A DNA stretch of 64,000 nucleotides from Aquanectria penicillioides (taxonomy: Eukaryota > Ascomycota > Sordariomycetes > Hypocreales > Nectriaceae): positions 2,852,001 to 2,916,000 of the forward strand of contig PYIU01000004.1 in assembly GCA_003415625.1 (NCBI GenBank), written 5' to 3'. The position numbers and the translations under genes were made by a program. Shown here piece after piece: positions 9,685 through 22,217 of this stretch (positions within the stretch are counted from its first letter, which is position 1; the number at the start of each line of letters is the position of its first letter). The notes below the pieces were generated by a model. It was not told where the DNA came from. It did no database searches and saw only the letters and a program-made list of their open reading frames with translations.

Positions 9685-12600
9685 TCACAAGAACGGACAC
9701 CACCCAATATACATCGCAGTCAAGTTTCTTGGATCAACCGCTTGTTTAATCAACTCATCCACTTGACCCTCAACTCCGAGAGGGATGCTTTCGTTCGGAA
9801 GCAATCCCTTCACCTTTCGCTTAATACTATCCACCACGCTCTGCGGCTGCAATTTGACGCCCACATCTCCCCGCCGATGGGCTCGTTTCTCCTTCTGTAG
9901 ATCTAGAGTTGGATCATGGATGAATGCCTCCAAGATGGTCATTAGCGTCTCCTCCTGTTGTCGAAGTATGCTCAACGTGAGCTCACACGACTTGCGGAAG
10001 GGCCCTTCGTAGCCATATATGCCCATTGCCGCTACCATGTTGTGCGTAAGACGGAAGGGAACCCGCTCTGGCTTCGCAAATGTAAGCCCCTTATCAAAGA
10101 GGCAGTTGAAATCGACGTGGAAGACACCGCCGTTTCCTTCCTCGAGATTTACATTCTCTCCGTGCCTGTCGCCCAGCCCAAGGATAGTGCCGACCATTGA
10201 CATGACAGCACAGGAACGTGTGTATCTCAGGCGTGCGGAAAACCATGTGGATGGGTTGGGAAATTGCTGAGTGAACCATAACTGAAGTAGAGGCGGAAAC
10301 CTTCCCAACACCTCGTCGGTGAAAATCCTCGTCTTGCCTTCTGACATACACGCTTCATCCATCAACTGTTTGAGTGCAGTGTAATCCGGATACACTTTGC
10401 GAGAGGCGTAAAGTCCAATCAAGATATCTCGCATCGTCTTGATACCGGGAACCCACTCAATGATACCACACTCTTCGTTGAGAGGCGTCACAGCGTATGT
10501 TCTGATATACAACTGTCGCCGACTAGACTCTGCATCTCGCTTTAATGATCGGTTAATGAGGCCGTTGAATTCCATTAGACGCTGGTCTGTTCGAAGATCG
10601 TCCTTTGGCTTGATCAAGAGCATGTAGTTCTTTCCATCCGTGCCGCGTGCTGTGAGCCGCCTTGGCTTCGCCAGTGAGCTCAACACCAAAACATCGTCCA
10701 GGAAGCAGTCAATAGTCACTACATCCCTCGAGAAGGCCTTGTGTTTCTTGACATACTCTGAGACCGCTGGAAGAGTCGCCGTCAACGAACCTTCCACTGG
10801 GACCACCAAGGGGCATGGCGTGCACTTGTGATTAAACCGAAGGTCCCTGGTGAGGCTGGCGTGGACCGTCTTGTTACCGTGGAAGTCGCCATTGGTGCAT
10901 GCTAGGAGGAGCTGTTCTGCCAGCTTCTCTCCCATTCGTAAAAGATACTTAAGATCATATGATGATCCTTCAACCTTACGTGACACATTCCGTAATGTCT
11001 GGAGGATTTGTGTTCCGCGAGCTTTTCGTTCCGAAACCTGCCTGGTTGTCATGATACCAATAAGACTCCATAATGCCTGTCGAGGATGAGCCTCAACAAC
11101 CTTGACAATGATGTGGGTAAGCCGGTCGAAGACATTCGAGTTTGGATGTGCGATTCGCGCCACGATTTGTGGAAGGGCCGTGTAAAAAATGTATGCGGGT
11201 AGACGATGGATGTACTTGTCTAGGAAGGAGTGGAGAAGGTTTAACTGTTCAACTCGGCGTCGATGAAGTTCGCGCGAGAGAGAAACCTTGCCCTCGGGGG
11301 CCTTGTCTACTTGTGCACCAAGGTCTAACCATAGTGTGAGGATTCTCGGAAGGGTTTGGTAAAGGTATTTCGTCCCGGAGTTCAATGATCGGACATAGTT
11401 CTCAATGACCAACCGAGCAATTTCGCCAGTAACGTAGTTGTCACTCTGGTCATCCACTTTGAGAGGCTTCTCGGACTCTAGAATTTTCTTGTAGTGGCGA
11501 CCGAGGTAATAATGGCCCTTCTCCCAGGTTGAGTATGTTTTTGGTGGTTGTTGGTACTTCTCTCGTAATGCGCCCGCGTGTGTCTGACCCGCGGTGTCAA
11601 GCCATTTAGCCAAGAGAAGTTGTGCTCGAGCCGTCAGGAGCTTCTGTTGTGAGCTTAGCTTTGTTGAATTGGTGCTTGTTGCTGTTGCTGTTCCAGCTTG
11701 AGTCATGAACTTGTTGCCCTGGATAGCACCCTGAAGCATCTGAATTGCTCGTCGATGTTGGTCTTCTTTCCAGAGAAGTTTTGCACTCTCAATTGTCGCC
11801 GCATCATCACCAAGCCGAGAAGCATGTAACACGGCGTTGAAAGATTGGCGGAGTGAATTGGTTTTTCTTGCAAGCCGTGCACTTGTTAGCCACAGCCCTG
11901 AAATGTCGACATCCGAAAAAGTTGGCCTATTTGAATTAGAATGGGAATTGACTTATCATCTTACTCAAGGTTGTATCTTACCGGACAAGTTCCATGGCTG
12001 CTCGGCGGATACCTAAGAGATACTGTTTGTCGTTGACGTATGCCCCGATGACTTCAAGTCGCCTGTCCAAGAGTGCCATTGTCTTTCGATGGGCAGCGTC
12101 TCCCTCAGACTTGGCCCTAAAAATGATTTCTAGATCGGCAAGAATATGGCATTTGAGTAGATGATCATGGCAAGCTTGGAGCGAGGCGGTTGTCGTAGGG
12201 TTCATCGCAGATGAAATCTTGTCTCTCATGTCCCGGACAATTTCAATGAACTCTTCAGAGTCACGGCTCTTGTGTAAGATATCGAAAATGGTCGCCAATG
12301 ACACATTGAAATCTTGGATAACATCGCCATGGAATCTTTTCGTGAATTTGGCGAGACTAGCCCATCTGCCTGTGACCCAGGCGGCCTCGACAGCAAATGG
12401 CATAATCTTGTTATCCGCAGCAGGATCTGGCCGCATACCCTCGACATGATTCAGAAGCACATCTATCAAGCATGAGTAAATGGGCGAAGCAATAGGAGAT
12501 GTTTAACTTACCATGCTGGCCAGCTTGCTTAAGACAGTGTAGCAGTTCGACCTTGACATCAATATTGTCTGGATTCTCTGCAACTTTCATTTCGTACCAG

Positions 12601-15600
12601 CTCTGTACCGCCGCCCACCGACCGGCTTTTCGCTGGCTCAAGATCTGTTGGTTGATATCAAGAACGTGGAGATGGGATGATATTCCATCCAGCCCGTCGG
12701 GCTCATCAATGTTGGCATAGATGTCCTGAAGGCTTTCAAGGAGGCGGGTGCGATCGCCAGGTTCCCGTTTCTGCTGTTCCATTTTTTGAGCATGTTGCTC
12801 AAGATGGAATAACGCTCGAGCATAGTCATCGCAGTCAATAGCTCTTTGCGAAATCAACTCTGCTGGTATCAAGTCCAAACACTCTTGAACATATGCCAAC
12901 CTATCTTTATCAGTGTCAGTGAGTCTACCAGCAGCTCTCCTGGCCTGTATCCATCTCAGAGAATAATCTACCACTCGAAAGACGGCCTATCGACGATTAG
13001 AACAGAACGACAGTGGAGTTAGTACAACTTACATGACAAAAGAGCTTCATCTCTTCGCGTTCCATATACGATGCATTCTCCGCAGGTTGGTATTGCAGAA
13101 CCCCAAGCATTTCAGCGACGAGATCGCTTCTTTCTTTTTCTGTGCTCCTGTTACCCAAAAGGATGTGCAGGAATAGGTAAGGCAAAAGAAACTCTGCCGT
13201 TGACAGATCCTTCACGCGAATAACACGAGTAAGAGGCTCAAAGATCATGTCGCCATGCGGGTTCTGCCCCTTGCGTAACAGATCAACAACCAGCATTCGT
13301 AACCAATTTCCGTAAGTCCTTCCGGGTCGGAAAATGGGATACTCAACCTTGACCGGGGGCATAGGAGCCACCATGTATCGTGAAGTAATGAACGGCGCAA
13401 TCACCTCACGAACCGATTCTGGGATAGTGATCCACTTTCGGTAGATATCGTTGCCGCCGAGCATGCCGGTGCCCTGCATGGCACAGGCGGCTTTGATATC
13501 AGTCCTTTCTAGAAGCTCCTGCATCGCGAACGACAGAAAGCCTTGGAGCTTGACGTCAGTCGCCGACAAAAATGACGGCACTAAAACCTCTTGCAGAAGG
13601 AAGATTGTGAAGTCTGTTGTCTCTTCTCCCTTCTCAAAGTTGTGGAGCACAACTATAGATCGTTGTTCTCTCAGAGTTTCGATTTTGTTCGAATCTAAGC
13701 AACCAATCAAGCCCATGGCTTCAGTGCAGAGTCGAGAAATGTCCGCTTGAACACCATTGTACTTGCATGTGCAGTCGAGCAGAGCTCTCATCAGCGTAGC
13801 AATCACCGTGTCGGGTTGGCCAACTGTGGAAGTATGCAATGAACCTTGGTTCAGTTTCAGGTATCGGGCAAGCTCAGTCAACGCTTGAAGAACGACACCG
13901 GAGTTTTCGTGGCAAATTCTTTCGGAGAAGACCTCCAAAGCTTCTTCCACAAGCAATGCAGGGCGAAGGGCTTTGAGTCTGGACTCGACAGGCTTCAACC
14001 CGGCAATGTGCCCTAAGGATGGCAGCTTGCTGATGTACCTCAGCACAACGCCTTCGTAATTGTCGAGGATGAATTCCAGCATACTTTTCGCGGTAGCTAG
14101 AGTGTCTGCGTTCATGGAAGACCAGTAGCGGTCAGCAATGAAGAATGTTGTTTCAAGGAGCGCTTCAACATCTTCCTCTTCAAGATGAGCTAGCATCGCC
14201 GCCCAGCAAGAGAAGCTCACCTCCCGTAGGGCATCATGCGACATGGCCGAAAGGAGGCATGCGGACATCTACTTTGAGTGAGCACGCAATGTTATGATGA
14301 TAGTTGAAGTGGTCACTCACCTGCGGCCGTGCAATTCTTGAATAATCCTTGGATACTCTAATCATCTCCTCCATTGCCCGAATGCATCGGCGCTGTTCTT
14401 GAGCTGGCGGCTGAGTCGCAAGAGAATCATTGATCACGTCTGTGAGGCGAGCCATAAGCCCAAGGATATGAGACTGGATGAAACGTCCGATTGGATTGCC
14501 TTTTTTCTGCTTCATCTCTTTGTTCGCCGTAAGGATCATCGTTGCCATCGTATGAAGGACTTTGCGGATCTGCGAGTTTGTTAGAATACGAACCAATTCG
14601 TGGCTAGGGTACTAACCACTAGCTTTCTAGCTTCGTCTGCGTCGCCAGCTGCCTTCAACAGTTCCATAGCGGTGAGAACGGGCTCAGATTGAAGGAGTTC
14701 GAGAAGCCCTTGTGAGTGAAAATGCGGCGAGATCTCGTTCAGCCGTGCCTTTGTGAAGCCTTCGATATCTTCTGTATCTTGCACAAGAAGCAAAGCTAAG
14801 GTGGCAGCTAGGTTGGAGCCATCCAGAATTGAAATCCAGATCTCAGTTTCTTTTCGAGCTTCCGCAATCTTCTGAATGACATCAATTTGCTTGTCAAGGA
14901 CAAGCCACGGTAGCGCATGAGTTTGGACGAGTAAGAGAAGCTCGTTAACGGTTATTTGCAACAATTCGGCGATCGCCCGACTCATTTGTGGTCGCTGAAC
15001 CATATCCTTGGTTGCCATGTAAGCAAGGCTTGGCCAAAACGGCTCAAACAAGCGACGAGGTGTGGTGTGTCTTGCTTCTGCAAGATTGAGAAGCTCATTG
15101 AAGGCAAATGCAGACACAATATTGTTGCTGCTTCCGAGGTATTGTAAGAGTTTGATCAGAACCAGATTGACTTCGTCCTCCGAAACAACTCTCCCCAGTT
15201 GGCCCCATGCCATTATGCAAGTCTCGACCATATTGGCTTGATTCTTATCTGATATTGATCTCATAAACGCAATAGAATTTTTTCGGTTTCTTTGGACCAC
15301 ATCCTGGTCAGACGGAAACGGCCTGTCTAGCGAAAAGGTCGCTACTATTCGCCCTGCCGCGATTCTAAGTTCCCTGATAGAGCTGTTTAGAGACTGTAGG
15401 CACCATTGTCCTAAGCTAGAAGTTTCCAAGTCTAGCAAATCAGGCTGGTCGTGGCAATGCAAAATTAATCTGCGCAATGCTAGCATAGTTGCTACTCTCG
15501 GGCGTCGAGACTCCGATAGAGCTGGAGAACGGACTAGTTTCTCAAAAATATGTTGTACTTCAGTTGTAGCGCTTGATGTTGTGGCCGACGGCTGATCCTG

Positions 15601-17438
15601 TGTGACCCCTTGAGCACAGACAGGACATTCGTAATCCCTTAGCCCTTGGATGGATGAAACTGGGTTGTCGAGCTTGGCGTTTGCTAAACAACATTGCCGT
15701 GATAAAAGATCAATTGCAAGACATTGGTTAGATTCATTGGCCTGTTGAAACCCATCCCTGTTATTCCATCAATGATGAACACTTGAAACTTTTGAGAATA
15801 CTTACAGAAATTCTGTGTCGAATGACGCATTGCTCTCGTTCGGATTTGATTTAATTTCCAAAGTTTCGTAAATGTGGCTTGTCGTCAATGCTTGCGCTTG
15901 ATGAGATTCTTTCGAGATCTTGCGTCTCTTGACCCGTTCCACAGACGTGGCTTCGGGGTCTTCATATGACAATGACAACGCTTCAATAGATTTTCGAATA
16001 TCCTCGTCTTGAAAGTTTGATGGATGCGTCTTCGCTTCGAGAAGCTCTGGTAGAGATGGAGCAGTCACCTGTCGTAGTGTTTGGATTGTTCTCTGTCACG
16101 CAGTTAGTGTATGTCCCATGGAAGCTTAAAACCATCATACCCAAACATCTGAGTCCTCTGCCAGAGTTGGATATAACACCAAAGGTTCATCTGCTAATTT
16201 GGATGCCGCGAGCCGACTCAGAGACCGATCTTTCATCAAGGCCTTTGTTATCGCAACCAATGCAGAACAGTATAGGCGCTGGGCTTTCGGCTCCGCCGTT
16301 TCCAAAATAGGTGATTCATCAGGATTTGATACCATCTCACTACAAAGTAAAATAAGTAAAGTGATTGCCTTGGTCCGCAGAGCAGAGGGTGCTGTTTTGG
16401 TCTCTGCTAAGGCCTGTACAATGGCGAGGGTCATCTCTACTACACGTAGTGACGAATCGGGGAGTGCCGCGCTCCAGCGCTTTTGGAGAGCCCGGATGTC
16501 AACCAAAGTATCCAGAAACCAGACCGTACCTTCGGAGAATGATGTAACGGTTTGGAATGCTGACCTCGAGGAGATCAACGGATAGAACAGAATGTTACCC
16601 AAACTGAGGACCTGTTGGGTAGCTTGTGAAGTTCGATCGATATGATACGTCAATCGGCTCGGATGTGATTGATCGTGTAGGATTTGCTCCAGAGTGCATG
16701 TCGGGGGAAGATCTAGAGACGTGGGAGTATCTTCGGAGCCAGGGACGACGGAAGGGCTTTGAAGGTGGCCAATGATGACTATGCTTCATTAGTTACGATG
16801 CTGTAACATACGGCTTAACACTCACATGATAGTGTTGTCCTAAGATAAAGCGTCATATCGGGAGCTAGCTCCCATAAAGACGCTGTTTGCGCGACAACTA
16901 GTACGAAATACTGGAAGAGGTTCTCAAGGCTTTCGGTGAGTTCCCTGGCTTGGGGATGGCCCAGGAGCCTGAGCAACTGTGGGAACAACCATAGCCATAG
17001 TGGCTCTCGCCCGCGAAACAAGAAAACATCTCTGTCCGGTGCGTAGGTGAGAACAGTAGGTGTCTCCTTGATCGCGAACCTTAGGAAGTGGATTGCTTTG
17101 AGCCCCTCAGTCCGAACGTGGGCTCGGTCGAGAAAAGGATCATCAAATTTAATGTCTTCGAGAACGACACGGGAGTAGACATAAATGAGCATATGATTGT
17201 GCTCAACTCGTTCCTCTGGGGTTTTCAAAATACTTGGGTCATCTTTGACTTGCTGGATCACAGCAAATAGACCCTTAAGTTCACTGTTCTCGTCCGACTT
17301 GGAAGATTTGGTCGACGCAGAGACGTTTTCCACCAGTTGTGCTGCCAAGGTTGACGGAGGCGGTCTGGTGTTGGGATTGCCCATGCTTGGGTCCCCTAGA
17401 CCAGACATGGCGGCACTGCTGAAAGAATCGCTGGCCAT
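9685..17438 (-). CDS. mec1: ATR/Mec1-type PI3K-like checkpoint kinase
   Basis: Apical DNA-damage and replication-stress checkpoint serine/threonine kinase (Mec1 in yeast, Rad3 in fission yeast, UVSB in Aspergillus, MUS-9 in Neurospora), acting with an Ddc2/ATRIP partner on RPA-coated single-stranded DNA. Nine exons: 17438-16826, 16778-16141, 16068-15806, 15757-14617, 14569-14321, 14268-13033, 12986-12512, 12462-11982 and 11926-9685. Introns are 46-72 nt and frames close exactly to 2445 aa, the usual ATR length. About 1700 residues of helical repeats precede the FAT region. The kinase domain shows GLGDRHGEN (catalytic Asp about 2285, Asn about 2290) and HVDFNCLFDKG (metal-binding Asp about 2304). 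The extreme C-terminus, MYIGWCPFL, is the FATC signature of the ATR branch rather than ATM, TOR or TRRAP. No key residue appears missing. Confidence 0.95.
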
Positions 17439-17795
17439 AGTGCTGCAGCATCGTGAAGTTTCATGTGCGGTGTGGTAATTATGACAGCCAAAAGCTTAGG
17501 CGGAAGCGCTGAGGGAGACGCGACGGGCCTGGCGGGGCACAACGCGAGATCACGTGACAGAACTTTGGTTCATTCTTTTATCTGGTGCTCTTGCACAAAC
17601 TCCTTGCCCTGAGGTCCCTATTTGCTCCCAATTCGTTGTGCTATCATTCTCCAAAACGCCAGATCCACCGCAAAATGCCCTAGAAATATGTAAAACATCC
17701 TCCTGTATCAGGTTTCTCAAAATACCGCCTATTGTCTGGCGTCACTATTCATACCGGACGGTGATTGCATCATGGGTCACCCCTGTCCAAATGTA
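17439..17795. other. Intergenic between ATR 5' end and Hsp70-like 3' end
   Basis: Only 357 bp separate the ATR start codon from the stop of the upstream Hsp70-like gene on the same strand, so the ATR promoter is compact or overlaps the neighbour's 3' UTR. No gene is seen. Confidence 0.5.
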
Positions 17796-19740
17796 TTAGA
17801 ACCTAAATTCAGTGCAATGAGGGTGGTTGGAGTCATGCCTACCTCCGAGTTTAATGCTGTATGTGATGTTGGCCGATTCGTATCGCGCCTCGATGGCTCC
17901 TTTCAGACAATAATACCGATGCCAACCCATTCGCCTCTTTCTAGCGTTCCGAAACACCGATATTGGAATCTTGTTTAAGTTGAGTGACAGCGTCCCTACG
18001 TGGCGCGTGCTGGAGGTGAGATGGATCGGGGCCTTCTCATCGTCATTGTTGCTGTATATGTCGATTTCAGTTTGAGGAGTGTGACCCAACATTACAGGGA
18101 CGTCACATTGATACTCAATCGTGGATGGTTTCCCGTCGGGATAGGACTCGCCCTAGTTTGTATGAGCAAGCGATCGAGCGCATAAACAAGAGACCGACCT
18201 TTTGAATGAACCAACACATTTCAACCACCATTTTCTCTTGTTCCTTATCGGACCAAAAACTGCAGCTCTATTAGCCTGGGTCAACTGCGGGCACCATCAC
18301 AACATACGCTTCCCTGGGATTGTGCCTCATCATGTCATATTTGGTCAATAGACACGTGCCGTATGATCGCCTTGCAACTCGAGAGGCGACCTCAATTTGT
18401 GTCAAGGAAGGTGCATAACGACTGAGGCCGTAGATTGCAGCACCCTTTACCACAGCAGCCCAGCCATTCTCCGGCTGAAGAACCTCGGTATTCGAGCTGA
18501 CGGCGTCTTTTACTTGAGACTTGAGGTACCGGCTCTGACCGAAGCCTCCCACAAGAATTACGGCCGAAATTTTACCACCAGCCATTGATATTTGCTCCTT
18601 GATGAGACAAACCACGTCTTTCATGATGGGCTCAAAGATTTTCGCCTTCATTTCGTCCTGCGACATGGTGTATCGGTTACGCCTCAGCCCAAGACTTGAC
18701 TCAACCTTGAGAGTGAGAGGCTCGCCCTTTGGCGAGAACGTCTTCTTGAACTGTAACGCAATGAGTTAATTTATGACAAGGGAGTTATTCAGAGACTTAC
18801 GGATTCGAATTCATTGAGAGCGTTCACAAGCCTGTCATCTGTCCAGTACTTGTCTCCATGAGTCTGTTTTAGGTGACGGCGAAATCGCATATTAAGCATT
18901 GACGAACCACACTTGCCACCGGTGCCCTCCGTTACCTCCTTTACCTCGAGTTTGCCGATTTGTGTTACCTCATACGAGATTAGGTCGACGGTTCCACCAC
19001 CGGCATCGCACACGACAAATTTGCGGCCGATTTTCAATGTGGAAGGACTGAGGTTCTTCAGAGTGTATAAAGCTGCTGCCTCCTGCGTGTCGATAAGTTA
19101 CAAGGCTATTCCCCATAATTTTTTGTTGTACCAACGTACTGGCTCTGAAATAAGCTGTATCCTCTGATTTCCACAGAAACCCGCCATAGCGGCAGCTCTT
19201 TCTGTGGCTGCTTTGGCGGCATGGGACCAAATGGCCGGGACTGTCACTACAAAATCCATCGGCGTTGATCGTACTATGCTCGGCCCGAGGCGCCTCTCGA
19301 GAACGCTGATAAAGTGTGTGTGGAGGCATGTCAAGTACGTCTTTGTCAAAACATCTGCAGATTCTCCATCTTTTGTTGTGTTGTTTTCTTCATCCAATTT
19401 CCTGTAGGTGATGCCGGATTAGACCAGGGCCGCACAAGTGGCCAGATAGGTGCGCGCACAGCTTGAAGAATCTACTTCTCTTGGCAGATTCCGGGATCTG
19501 AAAACCCCACTGCCATCCCGAAGCTACCTTGCGAAGCTCAGTGGGAACCTTGGGGCTGCTCTTGGAAGAGTCGACAGACGGCCAAGTCGAGATGACATGC
19601 TGAACATCGGGCTGTATCAATTTAGCACGCCAATTCCTAGAGGCTGAGAAGGATTAACTTACTCGAGTTGTTTCCGCCCAAGCGACGCCTGAGTAGGTCG
19701 TCCCGAAGTCTATGGAAACGACAATTCTCCGCTGGGTCAT
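17796..19740 (-). CDS. Divergent Hsp70-like ATPase (actin-like fold)
   Basis: Belongs to the fungal group of Hsp70-related proteins that keep the nucleotide-binding domain but have a short divergent C-terminus; substrates are unknown. Proposed exons: 19740-19663, 19611-19460, 19401-19140, 19082-18801, 18750-18295, 18243-18199 and 18152-17796, about 543 aa. Exon 1 holds phosphate loop 1 (IDFGTTYSGVAWA), exon 4 phosphate loop 2 (DAGGGTVDLISYE), and exon 5 the adenosine motif (ILVGGFGQSRYLK). The substrate-binding part is short and there is no EEVD end. The intron between 18295 and 18243 is the weakest call: TAA TAG stops sit at 18273-18268 in the otherwise open frame, and a 51-nt intron (GTGCCC donor, GCTAATA branch, AAG acceptor) removes both. 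If that intron is not used, the gene is truncated at 18271. Confidence 0.82.
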
Positions 19741-20560
19741 GGCCGCGGCTCAGATCCTTGGGGATTCCTTACTATGGCCGTCTCATCACCAAGGTATATC
19801 AGTGTTGTGGCGGTACGTGGGAGTCGGTACCCAAATTCAAGTATGGCAGCCTGGGGCTGACTGAAGATTTCGCGGATTACACGGGCCTCGTTCTCTGATG
19901 AGCCACTGGTTCAACAGTAGAAGGTCCAACTATTTTGCCTTATTAGCCAATTCTTTGGCTGGGACGGCAGAGACCACCACCAACCCCGGATTATTTGTCA
20001 TTAGTACCTAATGACATGGTCTCCGCGCCTTTTGGTCGGGCCACGACTCTATGACCCATTGGGAATGACATCAGGGTCTCAAACACTGGGCGGGACGAGG
20101 ACCAGCTCAGCATCTTCTGACTTTGTGGGCTGTCGTGTTTTGAGCACCGTGCATTCGCGCGTTGGGCCCTGCATGCAGAGTAGCACTATCCGAGGCCACT
20201 CAGATGGCTGTTGTGGATCCAGGCTGTGATGAGACCGACTTTTGGACGTCGCACAACTGGCATGGATTGGGTCGCAGTCAATGGCGCCTAATTATCACGC
20301 ACCTCGGATCCAACCACACAATGAGGCTAGCGATTGGGCCTTTGTCGGGCGACCACGACATCGAACTGGAGATGGGGACAATACAGAGCTGGCTGTGTGG
20401 CTGGCGTGGCCTCACACACCCGCGGCAGGGCTGAGTCGTACCTTTTGAGACAGTGGATTACCCTCAGATACGGCATTCGGCGTCTCGTTGGACTCAGAGC
20501 GCTTCCAAACATCGAGAATCAAATCACACGGCTCAGAAGCAACCAGGGCGGGTTAGGACC
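19741..20560. other. Divergent promoter region, Hsp70-like / coiled-coil gene
   Basis: The 820 bp between two divergent start codons should hold both promoters. I see no coding exon I can support. A GTG-initiated open frame on + extends from 20453 into the coiled-coil gene but lacks an ATG before 20561. Confidence 0.5.
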
Positions 20561-21958
20561 ATGGAGTCAGAGGCCGAAATCGAAAGCACACCCCAGGGCA
20601 AGAGCAGCAATGAAGCCGACGGCCGGGATGAGTTCAAAATTAAGGAGCTCTCTTCCGAAAAGGCGGCCCTCGAGACCAAGCTCGCTGACGAGGTCAATCT
20701 GCGACGATTTACCGAGAATGTATTAGATTCGCGCCAGCAAGAGCTCGAATCACAAGAATCACAAAAGAACCAAATGTCTTCTAAGCTAGATGCCCTGAAG
20801 AAGGAGCTTGCCGACACCCAGTGCCAGCTTGCAGAAGCTCGCAGGGAGAACAAGGCCAAGGCCAAACAACTGCAAGAGGCCAGGGACCAAATTTTCCGAC
20901 TCCAGCCCCGGAGAAACGACATTACCGAGGCAGAGGCGCGGGAAGCTTACAAGAATCTATGCGGCAACGTTCAACGATGGGTTGAGAATCGACTCAGGGG
21001 CGTGCTTGATGACCTGGATCACGGCCGGTTGAGAACACGCCCAGCTTCTCCCCAAACCGCAAGATTTGTTGGTCTTTTAAGGGAGCCGTCGCGGCGGTGC
21101 CTCAGCGTTGACCAATCTGATGAGTATCACGTCATAGGAGTTATAATGAACTATCTCTGGCTTGTCATGTTTTCCAAATCCTTCTACTCACCGATGGATG
21201 ATTCACAATCCGATGGCACCATGATGTGGATTGATGAACTGGAAAGCACAATGGCCCGACTACCAAGAGGTATGAGCCCATCCGCTGATCGTGTATTTCT
21301 AAACTAACTGGGGTTGCCCTTTTTTTTTCTTAATCTTTTAGACGCTGCACATTGTCGCGAGTGGAGGAGTGAGACGCTCACTGCTTTAGCAAGCCAGCCC
21401 ATCTTCAAATCTCGCCGAACACAACACTTGAATCTACTCACGGAGGACCTTGCAGCCCTCATTTCAGTAGTTGCTTCTAGAACACCTCCTGGAGAACTCC
21501 ATTCCTCTATCCGCCGAAATATCATCGACCCTGCGGCTGAATTGGCCCACCGCTTGCACCTGGCTGCCAGTGTTTACTCGTTGAAATGGCCGGCCCGCAC
21601 CGCACCAGGGAGATTGGAGGTTTACGAATGCCTCAACCTTGCGAGTGGAGGCTTGGTTCTTGACCTTGCCGGCACTAACAAAGACTCACCATCTCGTCGC
21701 AACGTCTCGTATCTATTCGACGTATGCCCTGGACTGTTCGTCGAACGAGTAGACCAGGGAAAGAAGCATGGACTCAAGGCCATCTCCAAACCGATAGTCC
21801 TCGTCAACAAGGGTGACGGAGAAGTAGCCCAGAAGCCAACACTCATAAAGTGGTTATGGGACAATGCCGGACCTTTGCAAGGCTCGTCAAGGGGCCCGGC
21901 TCGAGGGACAGGCCCGAAGAGTAAGCTCGCACATCCCGGTCACCTTTCCAAGCTCTGA
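20561..21958 (+). CDS. Coiled-coil protein of unknown function
   Basis: Two exons, 20561-21269 and 21342-21958, with a 72-nt intron (GTATGA donor, TTTTAG acceptor), giving 441 aa. I chose the start as the first ATG; the frame is open further upstream but without ATG. Residues about 20-125 are Glu/Lys/Gln/Leu-rich with heptad character (KELSSEKAALETKLADE, SKLDALKKELADTQCQL), predicting a coiled coil. The rest (residues about 130-440) is a mixed alpha-helical region, with ITEAEAREAYKNLCGNVQRWV near its start. This N-terminal coiled-coil plus helical-domain layout is common in fungal proteins of unknown function; I know no catalytic motif. An alternative 3' end exists: a GTAAGC donor at 21921 and a CCTAG acceptor ending at 21970 would replace the tail with a basic segment (RARRIRNVYSIRQNKQ) and shift the stop to 22256. 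It is transcribed divergently from the Hsp70-like gene. Confidence 0.7.
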
Positions 21959-22217
21959 TCTTGTGCCTAGGGCCCGTAGGATCCGGAATGTCTACAGTAT
22001 CCGGCAGAACAAACAGATGAATTCTTTTTTTTGGGTGTCTTTGACGTATATGAAGTTGTACAAAAAAATTTTTGTATGTGGAATGATAAGCCAAAGGGAG
22101 TCGACCGCGGGGACACCATCGGAAGAGATGGGAACGCACCAGAATGATTCAGATATTCGGATTGAACTTGAGTGCTTGGCGTTGAGGATGATAACCCAGA
22201 CAGTCGAAATTTTTTTT

